Assembly: GCA_947258985.1 (NCBI GenBank)
Contig: CAMYKI010000001.1
Location: forward strand, 1-46,650
Origin: an uncultured Acidimicrobiaceae bacterium
Lineage (GTDB): Bacteria > Actinomycetota > Acidimicrobiia > Spongiisociales > UBA5794
Direction: 5' to 3'
DNA length: 46,650 nucleotides
The notes beneath the pieces are model-generated. The model ran no database searches. It was not told where the DNA came from and worked only from the letters and a program-made list of their open reading frames with translations. Position numbers and translations under genes: made by a program. The number at the start of each line of letters is the position of its first letter. Within the stretch, counting starts at the first letter, position 1. Shown here piece by piece: positions 12,001-17,621 of the stretch.

Positions 12001-13014
12001 GGCATCTATGACGTCGATGTCACTGCGGACGACGGAACCACACTGACCACGGAGTCGCTGATGATCGTGGTTGGTGAGCAGTTGCCACTGAACGTCAATG
12101 CCGGCGGCGCTGCGACTCAGCCGGCTGGTTGGGTCGATGAGGGCCCGTTCCGGGGCGGCTCGAGCAGTAACCAGCCCGGTGCCTCCGGGGCGATCGACAT
12201 GACTCACTCCTCGGTCACCTCGCAAGCGGACGTTCCGCCAATGGCAGTCTTTCAGACCGAGGTCTACGGGCCGCAGACGTTCGACTTCGTCGTTCCTGAC
12301 GGTTCCTATGAGGTTCGGTTGCTGTTTGCCGAAACTTTCGTCACCGCCGCCGGAGCCCGCTTGTTCGGTGTCGATATCGAGGGAGTCAACGTACTCAACG
12401 AGTACGACGTCTACGCCACTGCCGGCACCGGCTTGAAGGGCGTTGTCGAGACGTTCCTAGTGGAGGTCAACGACGGCAACGGCCTCACGGTCGAGATGGT
12501 TGTAGGTTCGGTTCAAAGCCCGTCGGTTCGGGGCATCATGATCCGCAAGGTGGTACATGCCGCCAATGCGGGAGCCGGAGCAGTCGAGATCTGGGATGCC
12601 GGGTCTGCGTTTGTCAGTGGAGGTAGCTCGTTTGGCACCGGAGACACGATCACTCTCGATCCGAGTGCTCCGGGCAACACACCGCAGAGCGTGTTCCAGA
12701 ACGAGGTCTACGGCAATAGCACATGGACTTTCGGTGTTGCCGACGGCGACTACGAGGTGCAACTGTTCCTTGCCGAGACGTTCCAGACCACGGCAGCGGC
12801 CCGCTTCTTCGATGTCAACATCGAGAGCGTCCTCGTCCTCGACGACTACGACATCATTGCGGAGGGCTTTGGCCACGACGTCGGCTTCGTTCATCGGTTC
12901 CCGGCAGCGGTGGCAGATGGAGACATCGTCGTTGAGCTCGTCAACGTTGCGGGCGGAGATAACGCCTCGATCAAGGGCATTGTCATCATCGAGAAGTCGC
13001 TAGCCACTCCGTAG
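1..13014 (+). CDS. Giant multidomain secreted surface protein (3' part, start lies outside window)
   Basis: The reading frame is open from base 1 to the TAG at 13012-13014, giving 4337 visible residues. The first ATG (55) is not the start, because residues 1-36 already match the module at 1066-1410 (compare NPFDTTGEADG with YPFETTGETDG). Modules in order (nt): three ASH/HYDIN-like 'choice-of-anchor D' domains (about 118-1060); three tandem repeats of about 304 residues beginning with an ITPG motif (1414, 2326, 3235); seven malectin-like domains marked by RVNxGG or similar (4162, 5485, 8987, 9829, 10954, 12085, 12550); further ASH domains (5140, 5998, 10336, 11460); a sorbosone-dehydrogenase/NHL-like propeller (6346-7710); an Asp-rich thrombospondin type 3-like calcium segment (7747-7926); FN3 (8693-8978); Ig/cadherin-like modules (9540-9815, 10660-10935, 11790-12075). 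Malectin domains bind carbohydrate, so adhesion or glycan binding is inferred. No C-terminal LPxTG or membrane helix is visible; anchoring must lie upstream or be non-covalent. Confidence 0.93.
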   Translation, partial: NPFDTTGEADGPFQISAEVDVVGEGTTNLVADFVIQNTVPQPIISVDPSSIDFGQVDVGDTGGPVTVTVSNIGTADLQITDLGALAPFDTPTTDCATAVTPGGSCTIDVTFAPAAFGPAAENLQINSNSVTGTVTLIPLSGFGYVPAPGVDLNPTSLTFAETNVGDTAVAQQVTLTNSGDADLDISSITTTNGDFGLSDDCPTTLGAGTSCTIDVDFTPTADGPVAGDLEVASNATSSPDAVALSGEGNVPAPAVALDPASLVFPLTNVGDSAAAQQVTLTNNGDGDLDLLDFGATNIDFGVYSAACPGTLTPGASCVIDVDFTATTAGPASGDVYVETNASSSPDTVAVSGEGFEAEELTLVYSLSSDRSSPMPLDGAVVSGDIWVFVDPVFPTTPINSVEFSFDGPVTQVESLVPYDFAGTGFGTPYPFETTGETDGLHNIGADVNLSAGGTLVLSADFEIDNSFGLATVGITPGAALGASTYDGDAFQITNTGTVNIEQVVIDLSNSFLPDMVFDPVGTAGDNTAKCVEPNNGLSDNVGYVTPANPCVSPFSGGSGVDGYSTVTLDFNGFGPGETFVFSTDVDPTTIKGFSAAGNAGAISGLELAGATATVTFADGVEASQTFGDGSDGGGVATVPSGAAGTPTLSVSGATLSPTTLSNGATAATVPVDAQTILISGPANSTVTLIHVSGDLEDEPSGGYNDLEDYEINEADTVEYINVVLDGSGNGSAPVTLYDGMNYFRAAVAAAGETGENSNVVILELGIVPGDDPAVLVEITPGGDLSGGTSTFLPGSFSIANVGDEPINSVEIDISGSLFPNLVFDPVGLAGDTDASCLELDSGAVATGYQAPFNPCADPYSDGNDTDGYKVITLGFDDFDPGETITFHADVDPHSIQGASGAASSGKINGTELSGSMVTVDFAGTGTIVGRVFKEDDSVGGSEATVTTVATPTPLITPSGVAVAPTGFSNGAWAGQVTAAAQTIDLLGLSGQTVRLIQVDTDVNGIVSGSPAPYEANEATAVVEHTVTLDGTGSGSIAVTLTDELTYFMATSPSAGTTSVASSSLYLQLLSQPNPPDAALTITPGADIDASTFAADSFAVTNTGSTTITTVHVDLSTALFPDVVFDPVGSAGDITASCLLPHSSSDDVGYTDPGDECVDPFSDGDALDGYKLVTLSFTDFDPGESFVFTVDVDPSSIKGFASAGNAGAISGLELAGTTFTAVGPNGTASARTFGDGSAGGGIGATTSENPPGVTLEVVDVALGATSFSNGALGAFVTETAQTALVTGPDGAAVTLIVVNANLEDEPDGGFNALDPFERNKAQSVTYIDSTFGGDGTVEIPFTVSDVDGETTYLLAAVDDTSGPTVGAHNQVSVPAYLELTDAPPPAGEVLYRVNNGGPALAATDGGPDWEADQSAANAGGAAATGIPSPYLSAAYTDDNTFGDTDEVISLDSSVPGYVPIELFTMERWDPGTAVDNNEMTFEFDVASGVEYEVRLYLAEIWDNIVTDGPRIFSVDVEGTTYGPIDVHATYGADVGVMLAYPAQVADDSLTVTFLHDAENPSVKGIEILAAGEIVTGNLPLTTDTEADGATAGDPVETTVDPPSSGGVYDGSLSEGPITASTPIGFELFGQQVSISVTPDSPGSADPFGVVFELDASILPVDWADVEVFKDGVLVEECPGDPCETSRVELGSGNLQIAIESSTFSEWTFGFVPPVDLEADQSFVDFADVPVGTTPTVDVTFTHTGTAGSAQITVDPADITIAGAAELTIGSAPTTTQVLDAGQSFVVTVEYAPTSAPALHNATLSVDHDGANSPTEVVIAANTIAGPTPGDVLFRVNGGGDTVTDTPDWTADTSGAQSVYLTSTGHSTYGGVAVNTVDGTVPAGTPLAVFAQERWDDVGGDELLWQFPVPTGTLVEVRLYLAEAYDQITAPGGRVFDVTVDGALPAEFDDLDPFALAGGLGIGTMVSTEIVSDGSVDLEFIHGTQNPAVRGLEIFVAGAQPNVLGVSPGALNFGSVLVGSSTTQSVTLTNLGDPAVPDATIAVNSVALASDTVFSITGQPGLPFDLLPGASTTVEVTYNPPSVDSNLDTLTIGSTADNSSVDIAVQGTALSDIPISFGSAGLTGESLSNPTSLDFGPDGRLYVTQQNGMIYAYTIARDGAPAGSGAYSVTNTEPIDLVKNIPNHNDDGTLNTGETNRQVTGILASGTAANPVLYVTSSDPRIGAGGSGTDENLDTNSGVISKLTWNGASWDKVDVVRGLPRSEENHATNGMALTPDGNTLYVAQGGHTNQGAPSNNFAQTPEYALSAAILEVNLALIDSAHGGAYDLPTVGRAAGAVPFGGNDGATQAVWDVDGPVQVYSPGYRNPYDVVLTEDGNLYTFDNGPNGGWGDVPVTSGGLCTNTSNEPGQTAPDNLHYISGEGYYGGHPNPTRANTGLVAGAVDGTPPYDTSVECTYLTSNGNPPRPDGSLATVGSSTNGLAEYTASNFGGAMQGDLLAAAFNGNIYRMKLTAAGDDLVGLTTDPNNPEQALFNGFGATPLDVATQGDGDVFPGTVWAATYGANNITVFEPADFGTSCTGAYNPALDEDSDNYDNADEIDNGTDPCNGGSQPTDWDGDFTSDLNDPDDDDDTILDVNDAFALDPNNGLVTTAPLLYPLDLNSVGVSELPPFGTFKNVGFTGLMLDPSGTTDYLTQFDEGNLNVGGATGVFSADFSSDGDATNNDQDNAFQFGVDPTSLAGEFTVHVQTVQPFPSVAIPTNYQSVGFYIGNGDQDNYLKLVANANGAGGAGTVGTGGFQLGGEVAGSFSSAASVADSGVVGDAVDIDLYLAVDPTVVGDPTVDGYYRINGGPLNAVGSTTIPAGWLAGPDAFAVGLISTSLGAGPITPAWELVEISLGAPDTTAPAAPTNLVATGSDGQVSLDWDDNAEGDLDVYSVYRSETTPVDTSGLPIAQPTDSEYLDTLVTNGTTYHYAVTARDTSLNESAASNEDDATPMAPSGSALFRINVGGDEVAAADASLPMWAEDTDANPSSYRTNGQNVYSASAGNAYPGPVDMTDPSIPASAPIDVFEIERWDPGASGDLLTDEMQWDFPVAAGTEVEVTLLFAELFSGNDAVGDRVFDVQIEGGTPAALDDLDPFAVAGAKGAFAVSHVVAVGVDGNLDIDFIHSANDHPALKGIEVKIPEPRAIQVISPTAGEVIVGDEVTVEWTTSGGLLGDDHVHLDLNGVYQGSLPQNDTFTFTAVAPGPQTLVATVANSTHTEYTNLEASVTVNFTVEAPPSPVLYRVNAGGGELPALDGGPVWAADDGSLVGGSSTTGGYANTNGSDASVPATTPNADPDNVFLSERYGTDAGDPMQWDFPVTSGELVEVRLFMHSGWNGADQIGEREFDVTAEGIQILDDYDLVDDVGHRVGVMKSIVVTSDGNIDIDFGHVTENPVVNAVEIVTVDSNPSGLTANPNPIDFGTVDVGVGGDAVVTLQNAGLAAGPSVVIDSTGFGVLTNIVDDAVFPIVLFPGDTQDVTLTWSPPATELLGGTYFINSNGSNDPLAVSVVGEAVVPTNTDPTVDPIADEFIAEMDTLSVTFGADDFDGDTLTVTQTGLPPSATITDNLNDTYTLEWATNLADSGEYDVVVEVDDGNGGVVTEDFFLSVSQTLSGDVAYRVNAGGGTVSDTPDWTADTTGSNSLYLVAAGNNQSATTGDTISVAHATVPAGTPQGVLNVERWSDGGLQWEFPLAEGAEAEVRLYFVETYVNGDGLREFDVEIEGVQVLDDYDIHALVGHDAAIVEDFLVTMGAGDNTLDIDFTNVTDNTAIKGIEIIVVNPAPAADLLVNVGGLNFGDVAVGAASAPQTVTYTHPGLVGTAGIEITNVVIGGANTADFAPSPTSSVVLAPGDSHDIDVTFTPGAPGARSASLDTTETGSVSGGNSVPLAGNGVSNNAPTIDAIDDIQVSAGEPVGFAVNATDLDVADTIVLGISSTPALPAGAVFTDVGDGTGSLNWPTTAGDVGIYDVDVTADDGTTLTTESLMIVVGEQLPLNVNAGGAATQPAGWVDEGPFRGGSSSNQPGASGAIDMTHSSVTSQADVPPMAVFQTEVYGPQTFDFVVPDGSYEVRLLFAETFVTAAGARLFGVDIEGVNVLNEYDVYATAGTGLKGVVETFLVEVNDGNGLTVEMVVGSVQSPSVRGIMIRKVVHAANAGAGAVEIWDAGSAFVSGGSSFGTGDTITLDPSAPGNTPQSVFQNEVYGNSTWTFGVADGDYEVQLFLAETFQTTAAARFFDVNIESVLVLDDYDIIAEGFGHDVGFVHRFPAAVADGDIVVELVNVAGGDNASIKGIVIIEKSLATP

Positions 13015-13036
13015 CCCAACAACAGACCGACAACCA

Positions 13037-13066
13037 AAGAGGGCCTCGCAGCCGCGGGGCCCTCTT
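13037..13066. terminator. Bidirectional terminator hairpin after the giant gene
   Basis: The arms AAGAGGGCC (13037-13045) and GGCCCTCTT (13058-13066) are perfectly complementary around a 12-nt GC-rich loop. The hairpin sits 22 nt past the giant gene's stop and 20 nt past the stop of the converging coiled-coil gene, so it can serve both. Confidence 0.75.
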
Positions 13067-13085
13067 GCATAGATCCTTGGTTTCG

Positions 13086-13628
13086 CTACTCCCGATCCAC
13101 ACTCAACGTATCGCCGAGGTCGACCACGATTGCACTGAGTGCGTCGGAGTCCGATGCCTTATCCGGCATCGCAGCGTGCAACTCGTTGAAGTGCTTCTTG
13201 AGCAGCTCCAACTCGTTCTTGTTGGCTTCCAGCTCGCTTTCGGTACTGCGTGCTGTGTTGCGCGATGCAAACAGCTTGGCTCGCAACGAATCGATGGTGG
13301 ATTCCCTGTCAAAGATACGGGCTTCCGCACGGTCTAGCTCCCGGGTCTGTTCCCGGGCTTCGCCGGCGAGTTGCTCAATACGTGCCGTCGAGATTTCCAT
13401 CTGCTTTCGCAGCTCGGTGTCGTCGGTCCGTAGCGCCGCCGTCTGCTGCTCTGATTCCTCCAGCGCGGTGGCGAGGTCAACACGGCGTTGCCGCTCACTC
13501 TCTTGCAGCGTTTCGATGGCCTCGGCGGTCCGTTTGCCGATACGCCGTGAGGTGATCGCCCATCCTGCGCCCAGGCCGAGGATCAGCCCTATGGCAAGCC
13601 AGACAGAGTTGTCCAGAAGATCCGTCAC
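13086..13628 (-). CDS. Membrane-anchored coiled-coil protein, function unknown
   Basis: The start chosen is the GTG at 13628 (protein begins VTDLLDN), with a GGGGG stretch about 9 nt upstream. The frame stays open to 13739, but the extra residues look non-coding (Arg, Trp and Cys in no pattern) and the helix then begins at once. It encodes 180 residues. Residues 8-25 form one membrane helix (WLAIGLILGLGAGWAI), so this is an N-terminally anchored protein with a short outside N-terminus. Most of the rest (about 35-155) is charged, Glu/Arg/Gln-rich and without prolines, as in a long coiled coil. The layout resembles RmuC or YhcB-type anchored coiled coils, but the RmuC nuclease domain is absent. 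I recognise no family. It converges on the giant gene and shares its terminator. Confidence 0.7.
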   Translation of the reverse strand: MTDLLDNSVWLAIGLILGLGAGWAITSRRIGKRTAEAIETLQESERQRRVDLATALEESEQQTAALRTDDTELRKQMEISTARIEQLAGEAREQTRELDRAEARIFDRESTIDSLRAKLFASRNTARSTESELEANKNELELLKKHFNELHAAMPDKASDSDALSAIVVDLGDTLSVDRE

Positions 13629-13783
13629 CGCCCGTGCCCCCAGCTCAGTCCCAATGTCATCCCATTCTCCCGTGCAGCCTATCTGCTTTGGCGAGCGGTT
13701 TGTAGCCACCCGCATGGATCGGACCCAATGAGTGGGCACAAGTTCCGCATAACAGGCCCCATGGCCCGTGAAGTAGCCAAGTT

Positions 13784-15019
13784 CTAGCTGCCGCCGGCGG
13801 GCTCAGCTTCTCGGAATACGGTGATAGCCCCCGAGTAGCTGGCGACCCACACCTCGCGACCAGCCCCATCGTAGGTGATGCCGATCGGGCGGTGGGGCAC
13901 GTCGAGAGTCTGCAGCACGGTGTAGGTCTCGGTATCGATCTTGCTCACGGTGTCCGAGTTGTAGTTGACCACGTAGAGCGACCGGCCATCGTCCGAGATT
14001 GTCATGCTGCGCGGCGACGCGCCGGAGCTGATCCGTTCCGTGACGGCACCCGTGGCGACATCGATGGCGACCACCGTGCCCTCCCCGTTCAGGGTGGCGT
14101 ACAGAACCTCACCGCCCGGTGCCAGGACGAGATGCCTGGGATTGGCGCCGATGTTCTCGAGCCAATCAACCTCGAACGTTTCCAGGTCGACCATGGCGAT
14201 GTCCCGCCCGCCCATGATTGCCACGTATGCGGTTCCTCCGTCTTCAGTGACGGCGATCCCTCTCGGATGCCGCCCGAGATGCACTCTCGAGACCTCGGTG
14301 GCACTCTCGGTGTCGATCACCGACAGGTCGAAACTGCACCAGTTCGTCGTCAGGACGAGACTGTCGTCTGGGGTGATGGCCAGGAACTTCGGGACCGCCC
14401 CGACCGCGATGACTTGATCGATCTCGAGCCGGTCGGCCGAGACCCGGTAGACGAAACTGTTGTCCCAGTCTGTGAGATCGCAACTATCTCCACCGGCCCG
14501 CCCGTAGTCCTCGCCGTACATCTGGTAGTTGGAGACGTACACGTATTGGCCATCTGAAGTCGGGACCGCTTCGACCGGTGAGCCCTGATGGTCATTTTCG
14601 TAATCACCATGTCCGTACTCGGCCAGGCTCACCGCATCGGGAATCGTTGCTACGAGTTCATAGTCGTCGTTGTACACCGTGATGGTGTGGCGATACATCA
14701 TGTTCTGGGCGAAGAACAGACCATCACCGCTGGCAACGACCGACTTCGGAGAGATGTCGCCAAAGATCGTCGTTACCTTCTCCAGCTGCAGGTCGGTTGT
14801 CGGCGGCCTCGTCGTGGTCGTCGTCGGGGGCGCGGTCGTGGTCGTAGTAGTGGTCGGCGGCTCGGTCGATGAGATTGCGGCCTGCGTGGTGGGGAGCGGT
14901 TCGAGGGATTCGAGGCTCGCCGTCGTCGTGGTCGGCGCAGTCGCCACTGCACCGCGAAACGCCGCGATGAGCACGAACAGCAGTATCGCTGCGCCAAAGA
15001 GCCTGATTTGCATCTGCAT
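13784..15019 (-). CDS. Anchored YVTN/YncE-type beta-propeller protein
   Basis: The protein is 411 residues from the ATG at 15019 (MQMQIRLFG). The frame is open to 15385, but that part is antisense to the ligase gene and is rejected. A hydrophobic N-terminal helix (about 5-24) is a signal anchor or signal peptide. A Thr/Pro-rich linker (about 28-80, runs of up to seven Thr) leads to a propeller of about 325 residues made of repeats such as 'VPKFLAITPDDSLVLTTN', 'HPRGIAVTEDGGTAYVA', 'NPRHLVLAPGGEVLYAT' and 'SPRSMTISDDGRSLYVVN'. These are typical YVTN-family blades. The family has no single known activity; extracellular binding or scaffolding is likely. No strong ribosome binding site is seen. 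It is divergent from the ligase gene with 78 nt between the starts. Confidence 0.85.
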   Translation of the reverse strand: MQMQIRLFGAAILLFVLIAAFRGAVATAPTTTTASLESLEPLPTTQAAISSTEPPTTTTTTTAPPTTTTTRPPTTDLQLEKVTTIFGDISPKSVVASGDGLFFAQNMMYRHTITVYNDDYELVATIPDAVSLAEYGHGDYENDHQGSPVEAVPTSDGQYVYVSNYQMYGEDYGRAGGDSCDLTDWDNSFVYRVSADRLEIDQVIAVGAVPKFLAITPDDSLVLTTNWCSFDLSVIDTESATEVSRVHLGRHPRGIAVTEDGGTAYVAIMGGRDIAMVDLETFEVDWLENIGANPRHLVLAPGGEVLYATLNGEGTVVAIDVATGAVTERISSGASPRSMTISDDGRSLYVVNYNSDTVSKIDTETYTVLQTLDVPHRPIGITYDGAGREVWVASYSGAITVFREAEPAGGS

Positions 15020-15097
15020 ATGAAACTCGAAGCAGCGGGTTATCCAAACCAATTCAGCGCCGCTTCCTGGGATTGCACACGATAGGGTGAGAGCACC

Positions 15098-16117
15098 ATG
15101 TTGCCGTTCACCGATCCGATCAAGCCGATGAAGGCCCGTGTCCGCGAGACCCCTCCTGAGGGCCCCGGATGGGTCTACGAGCCCAAATGGGACGGGTTTC
15201 GCATGATCGCCTGGGCGGGCGAGAAGCCCCGCCTGGAGAGCAGGAACGGCAAGGATCTTCTCCGCTATTTTCCGGAACTGATTCCTTCTCTTGCCGAGAT
15301 GCCCGCGGGAACGTTGCTCGACGGGGAAGTAGTGGTCGTCGGCGACGGCACTACCGATTTCGACGCCCTGCAGATGAGAATCCACCCTGCCGAGTCGCGG
15401 ATCAACCGCCTCGCCGACGAGACTCCGGCAAGCCTCATCGTGTTTGACGTTCTAGCCCACGACGGTGCGAGCATGCTCGACCATCCCTATGAAGAGCGGC
15501 GGCGGCGGCTCGAACGGACGTATGCGCATCTCGGCGACCGTTGGCATCTGACACCGGTCACTTCAGAGATCGTGGAAGCCCGCCGCTGGTTCGAGGAGTT
15601 CGAAGCGGCCGGCTGTGACGGAATCATCTGCAAGCAAACCGACCAGCCGTACGTCGAGGACAAGCGCAATTGGATCAAGTGGAAGCACCGGCGCACCGTG
15701 GACTGTGTTGTCGGCGGCTATCGGATCCACAAGGACGGCGACAAGATCGGCTCGCTGCTGCTCGGCCTGTACACGGAGGATGGGCAGCTGCACTTCATCG
15801 GTCACTGTTCTGGTTTCACCAATCAGGACCGGGTCGAGATCCTGCGCCAATTCGAGCAGTTGCGCACCGACGACAGCTTCGGTGACGAGGTCAGGCGGCC
15901 GGGCGCAGAGAGTCGGTGGACCGGAGGCAAAGACCTCTCCTGGATAGCCGTCGAGCCCGGAGTAGTCATCGAGATCAGCTACGACCAGCTGCAAGGCGGT
16001 CGGTTCCGCCATGCCACCCGGTTCTTGCGCTGGCGACCCGACAAAGACGCCGCCGAGTGCACGATGGACCAGCTTGAGCGGCCCAGCGGTGTCGGCTTTG
16101 ATGATGTCGTCGGCTGA
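15098..16117 (+). CDS. ligC: ATP-dependent DNA ligase, LigC-like
   Basis: The product (339 residues) seals DNA nicks with ATP. The adenylation site motif I is K30-W-D-G-F-R (nucleophile Lys30, preceded by EP). LLDGEVVV (motif III region), GCDGIICK (motif IV) and NWIKWKH (motif V) follow in order, and the C-terminal OB-fold ends the protein. Its length matches stand-alone mycobacterial LigC (about 350 residues) and not LigD (over 700, with fused polymerase and nuclease) or LigB (over 500). The start has GGTGAG about 5 nt upstream. A LigD-type primase-polymerase is encoded 3 kb away at 19005-20000; in mycobacteria LigC works with such a polymerase in base excision repair. No Ku gene is in the window. 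Confidence 0.9.
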   Translation: MLPFTDPIKPMKARVRETPPEGPGWVYEPKWDGFRMIAWAGEKPRLESRNGKDLLRYFPELIPSLAEMPAGTLLDGEVVVVGDGTTDFDALQMRIHPAESRINRLADETPASLIVFDVLAHDGASMLDHPYEERRRRLERTYAHLGDRWHLTPVTSEIVEARRWFEEFEAAGCDGIICKQTDQPYVEDKRNWIKWKHRRTVDCVVGGYRIHKDGDKIGSLLLGLYTEDGQLHFIGHCSGFTNQDRVEILRQFEQLRTDDSFGDEVRRPGAESRWTGGKDLSWIAVEPGVVIEISYDQLQGGRFRHATRFLRWRPDKDAAECTMDQLERPSGVGFDDVVG

Positions 16118-16141
16118 CCGATGCCGCAGGCATCGGTCAGC
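16113..16141. terminator. Perfect 13-bp hairpin at the ligase stop codon
   Basis: The arms GCTGACCGATGCC (16113-16125) and GGCATCGGTCAGC (16129-16141) are perfectly complementary around the 3-nt loop GCA. The TGA stop of the ligase gene (16115-16117) lies inside the left arm. No U-tract follows, so it may act as a weak terminator, as an mRNA 3' end stabiliser, or as part of the hairpin element that follows directly. Confidence 0.6.
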
Positions 16142-16281
16142 TTGGGAGTTCCGCTTTTGGCGGAACTCCAGGCCATCCTTGTTGGGTTCTTGTGGGCGGC
16201 GCGCGGTCTCCTTCGGCTTGGGAGTTCCGCTTTTGGCGGAACTCCAGGCCATCCTTGTTGGGTTCTTGTGGGCCGCGCGCG
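16140..16281. repeat. Tandem direct repeat (76-bp period), each copy with a hairpin
   Basis: Two copies, from 16140 and from 16216, match over about 65 bp with only one or two differences. Each contains the inverted repeat GGAGTTCCGC / GCGGAACTCC (16145-16154 with 16160-16169, and 16221-16230 with 16236-16245) around the loop TTTTG, then a shared flank including GGCCATCCTTGTTGGG and TTCTTGTGGGC. The element fills the 179-bp space between two converging genes, with the 13-bp hairpin at its left edge. The structure resembles REP/BIME-type dispersed intergenic repeats; two further roles are terminator and recombination scar. Confidence 0.8.
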
Positions 16282-16296
16282 TCCAGATTCAGGCCG

Positions 16297-17427
16297 TCAC
16301 CAGTTCATCAGGATCTGGGGAGCCAGTCGGTCGGCGACGATCTGGTCGTTGTTGGTGAGGATAACGATGGTGTCACCGCTGTCCGGGCTGATCCCCATTA
16401 TCGCCGAGTAGCCGGGAATGCTCCCGTTGTGTGCATAGCCCGGATTGCCTGGACCAAGCTGCGCATCGAACAACCCCAGCCCGTATCCGGTGGTGCCGGT
16501 GTCTGTCATCGCTGCCAGACCATCCGGCGAGATCAATTTGCCTGCGAACAGCGCGGTAAGGAACATCTCGAGGTCGGTCACAGTCGAAACCAGTGCACCG
16601 GCGGCCCAAGCGCTGCTGGCGATCGATTCGTACTCGGCATCTGCTGCACCGGACAGGGTGCCGAAGGACCAACCTCCGACCAATCCTTCGGGGTTGGCAA
16701 CTCCGCGACCGACGGCCGCAGTTGCGGTGAGTCCGAGCGGCTCAGCTATGCGGCGTTGCAGCGAGTCATTCAGGCTGGTGTCGTCGATGTGCTCGATCAA
16801 TTGCCCCAGCAGGATGTAGTTTGTGTTGGAGTAGCTGAACTCGCCGGGGGCGCCGGCTTCAGCATCGACTACGTAATCGAGGATTTCGCCGGTGGTGAAG
16901 CTGCGAGAGATATCCGCCAGGACGTCGCTGAAGAACGTCGGTTGGTCTGTGTAGTTGGGAATGCCCGTCTGGTGGCTGAGGAGGGAACGCACAGTTGTAG
17001 TTGCCGCCAACTGGGTTTCCGGCAGGTAGTCGCCGAGTGGACGGTCGAGCTCGATTGAGCCTTCATCGACCATCTGGAGAATCATCGTCGCGATGAACGG
17101 CTTGGCAATGCTGCCGACCCGGAACGGCATCTCCGGGCTGATTTGGTCCCCGGAAGAGTTCGCCGCCCCGACCGCTGCCACGGTGGTCTCGCCGTTGCGT
17201 ACGGTTAGCACTGCGACGCCGCCTTCCGCTTCTCCGACGTAGTCGGCGAGTTGTGCATCGAGGTCGAATCCGGGCGCGGCCGTTGTGAGATCGCCTTCGG
17301 TCGGGGCGGTTGGCGTTGTCGATGTCGGCGCATCGGAAGCTGCGGTTGTTTCTGCGACGGGGCCTGTGTCTACGCCCGAGCATGCCGTCATTATCAGGGC
17401 GGTGGCCAGTATCAGTCGTCGATTCAT
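16297..17427 (-). CDS. Beta-lactamase-fold serine hydrolase lipoprotein (class C / PBP4-like)
   Basis: The protein has 376 residues. The start is the ATG at 17427, because it gives a clean lipoprotein signal MNRRLILATALIMTAC with the lipid-attachment Cys16; the longer frame to 17517 has no signal. A Thr/Ala/Pro-rich linker (about 20-50) follows. The catalytic set of the serine beta-lactamase/DD-peptidase fold is present: S106-I-A-K109 (nucleophile and general base), Y199-S-N201, and H333-N-G335 in the KTG position, with the usual GYGLG shortly before. It is predicted to act on the outer face of the cytoplasmic membrane as a DD-peptidase, esterase or peptidase. The substrate cannot be told from sequence, and a true beta-lactamase is not more likely than an esterase. 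Confidence 0.9.
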   Translation of the reverse strand: MNRRLILATALIMTACSGVDTGPVAETTAASDAPTSTTPTAPTEGDLTTAAPGFDLDAQLADYVGEAEGGVAVLTVRNGETTVAAVGAANSSGDQISPEMPFRVGSIAKPFIATMILQMVDEGSIELDRPLGDYLPETQLAATTTVRSLLSHQTGIPNYTDQPTFFSDVLADISRSFTTGEILDYVVDAEAGAPGEFSYSNTNYILLGQLIEHIDDTSLNDSLQRRIAEPLGLTATAAVGRGVANPEGLVGGWSFGTLSGAADAEYESIASSAWAAGALVSTVTDLEMFLTALFAGKLISPDGLAAMTDTGTTGYGLGLFDAQLGPGNPGYAHNGSIPGYSAIMGISPDSGDTIVILTNNDQIVADRLAPQILMNW

Positions 17428-17450
17428 GGCGTCAACCGTAGTTGATAGCA

Positions 17451-17600
17451 ATGGAGCAACTCGTCGACATTCCCGGCCCCGAAGATCCGCCCGAGGCTCT
17501 GGCTGTGGTAGTTCCATTGCGCCGTCTCGCCGATCGGCTCGAGCTGGCTGCGGTGCAGGCAGCGATTGATCAGGGATGGAGACATCAAAGCGATCAATGA
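17451..17600 (+). CDS. 49-codon ORF resembling the N-terminal half of a small HTH protein
   Basis: An ATG at 17451 opens a frame of 49 codons to TGA 17598-17600, beginning MEQLVDIPGPEDPPEAL and continuing with PLRRLADRLELAAVQAAIDQGW. In small actinobacterial DNA-binding proteins, a segment of this 'LRRLADRLE...A...QGW' type normally runs on into 'SWxxIAxALGVSxQAVHxK'. Here it breaks to RHQSDQ and stops, which suggests a truncated or frameshifted remnant. No good ribosome binding site is visible. The start lies 23 nt from the divergent start of the hydrolase gene. The HTH relationship is from memory of the family pattern. Confidence 0.4.
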   Translation: MEQLVDIPGPEDPPEALAVVVPLRRLADRLELAAVQAAIDQGWRHQSDQ

Positions 17601-17621
17601 GCCCCTACTAGCCTCGCCAAC

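Noticed and set aside
15020..15385. N-terminal extension of the propeller protein
   Set aside because: It overlaps the start of the DNA ligase gene on the other strand and contains no signal sequence; the hydrophobic anchor begins at 15019.
16140..16281. CRISPR array
   Set aside because: Only two copies are present, the repeat unit is about 65 bp with an internal hairpin, and there is no spacer of variable sequence.
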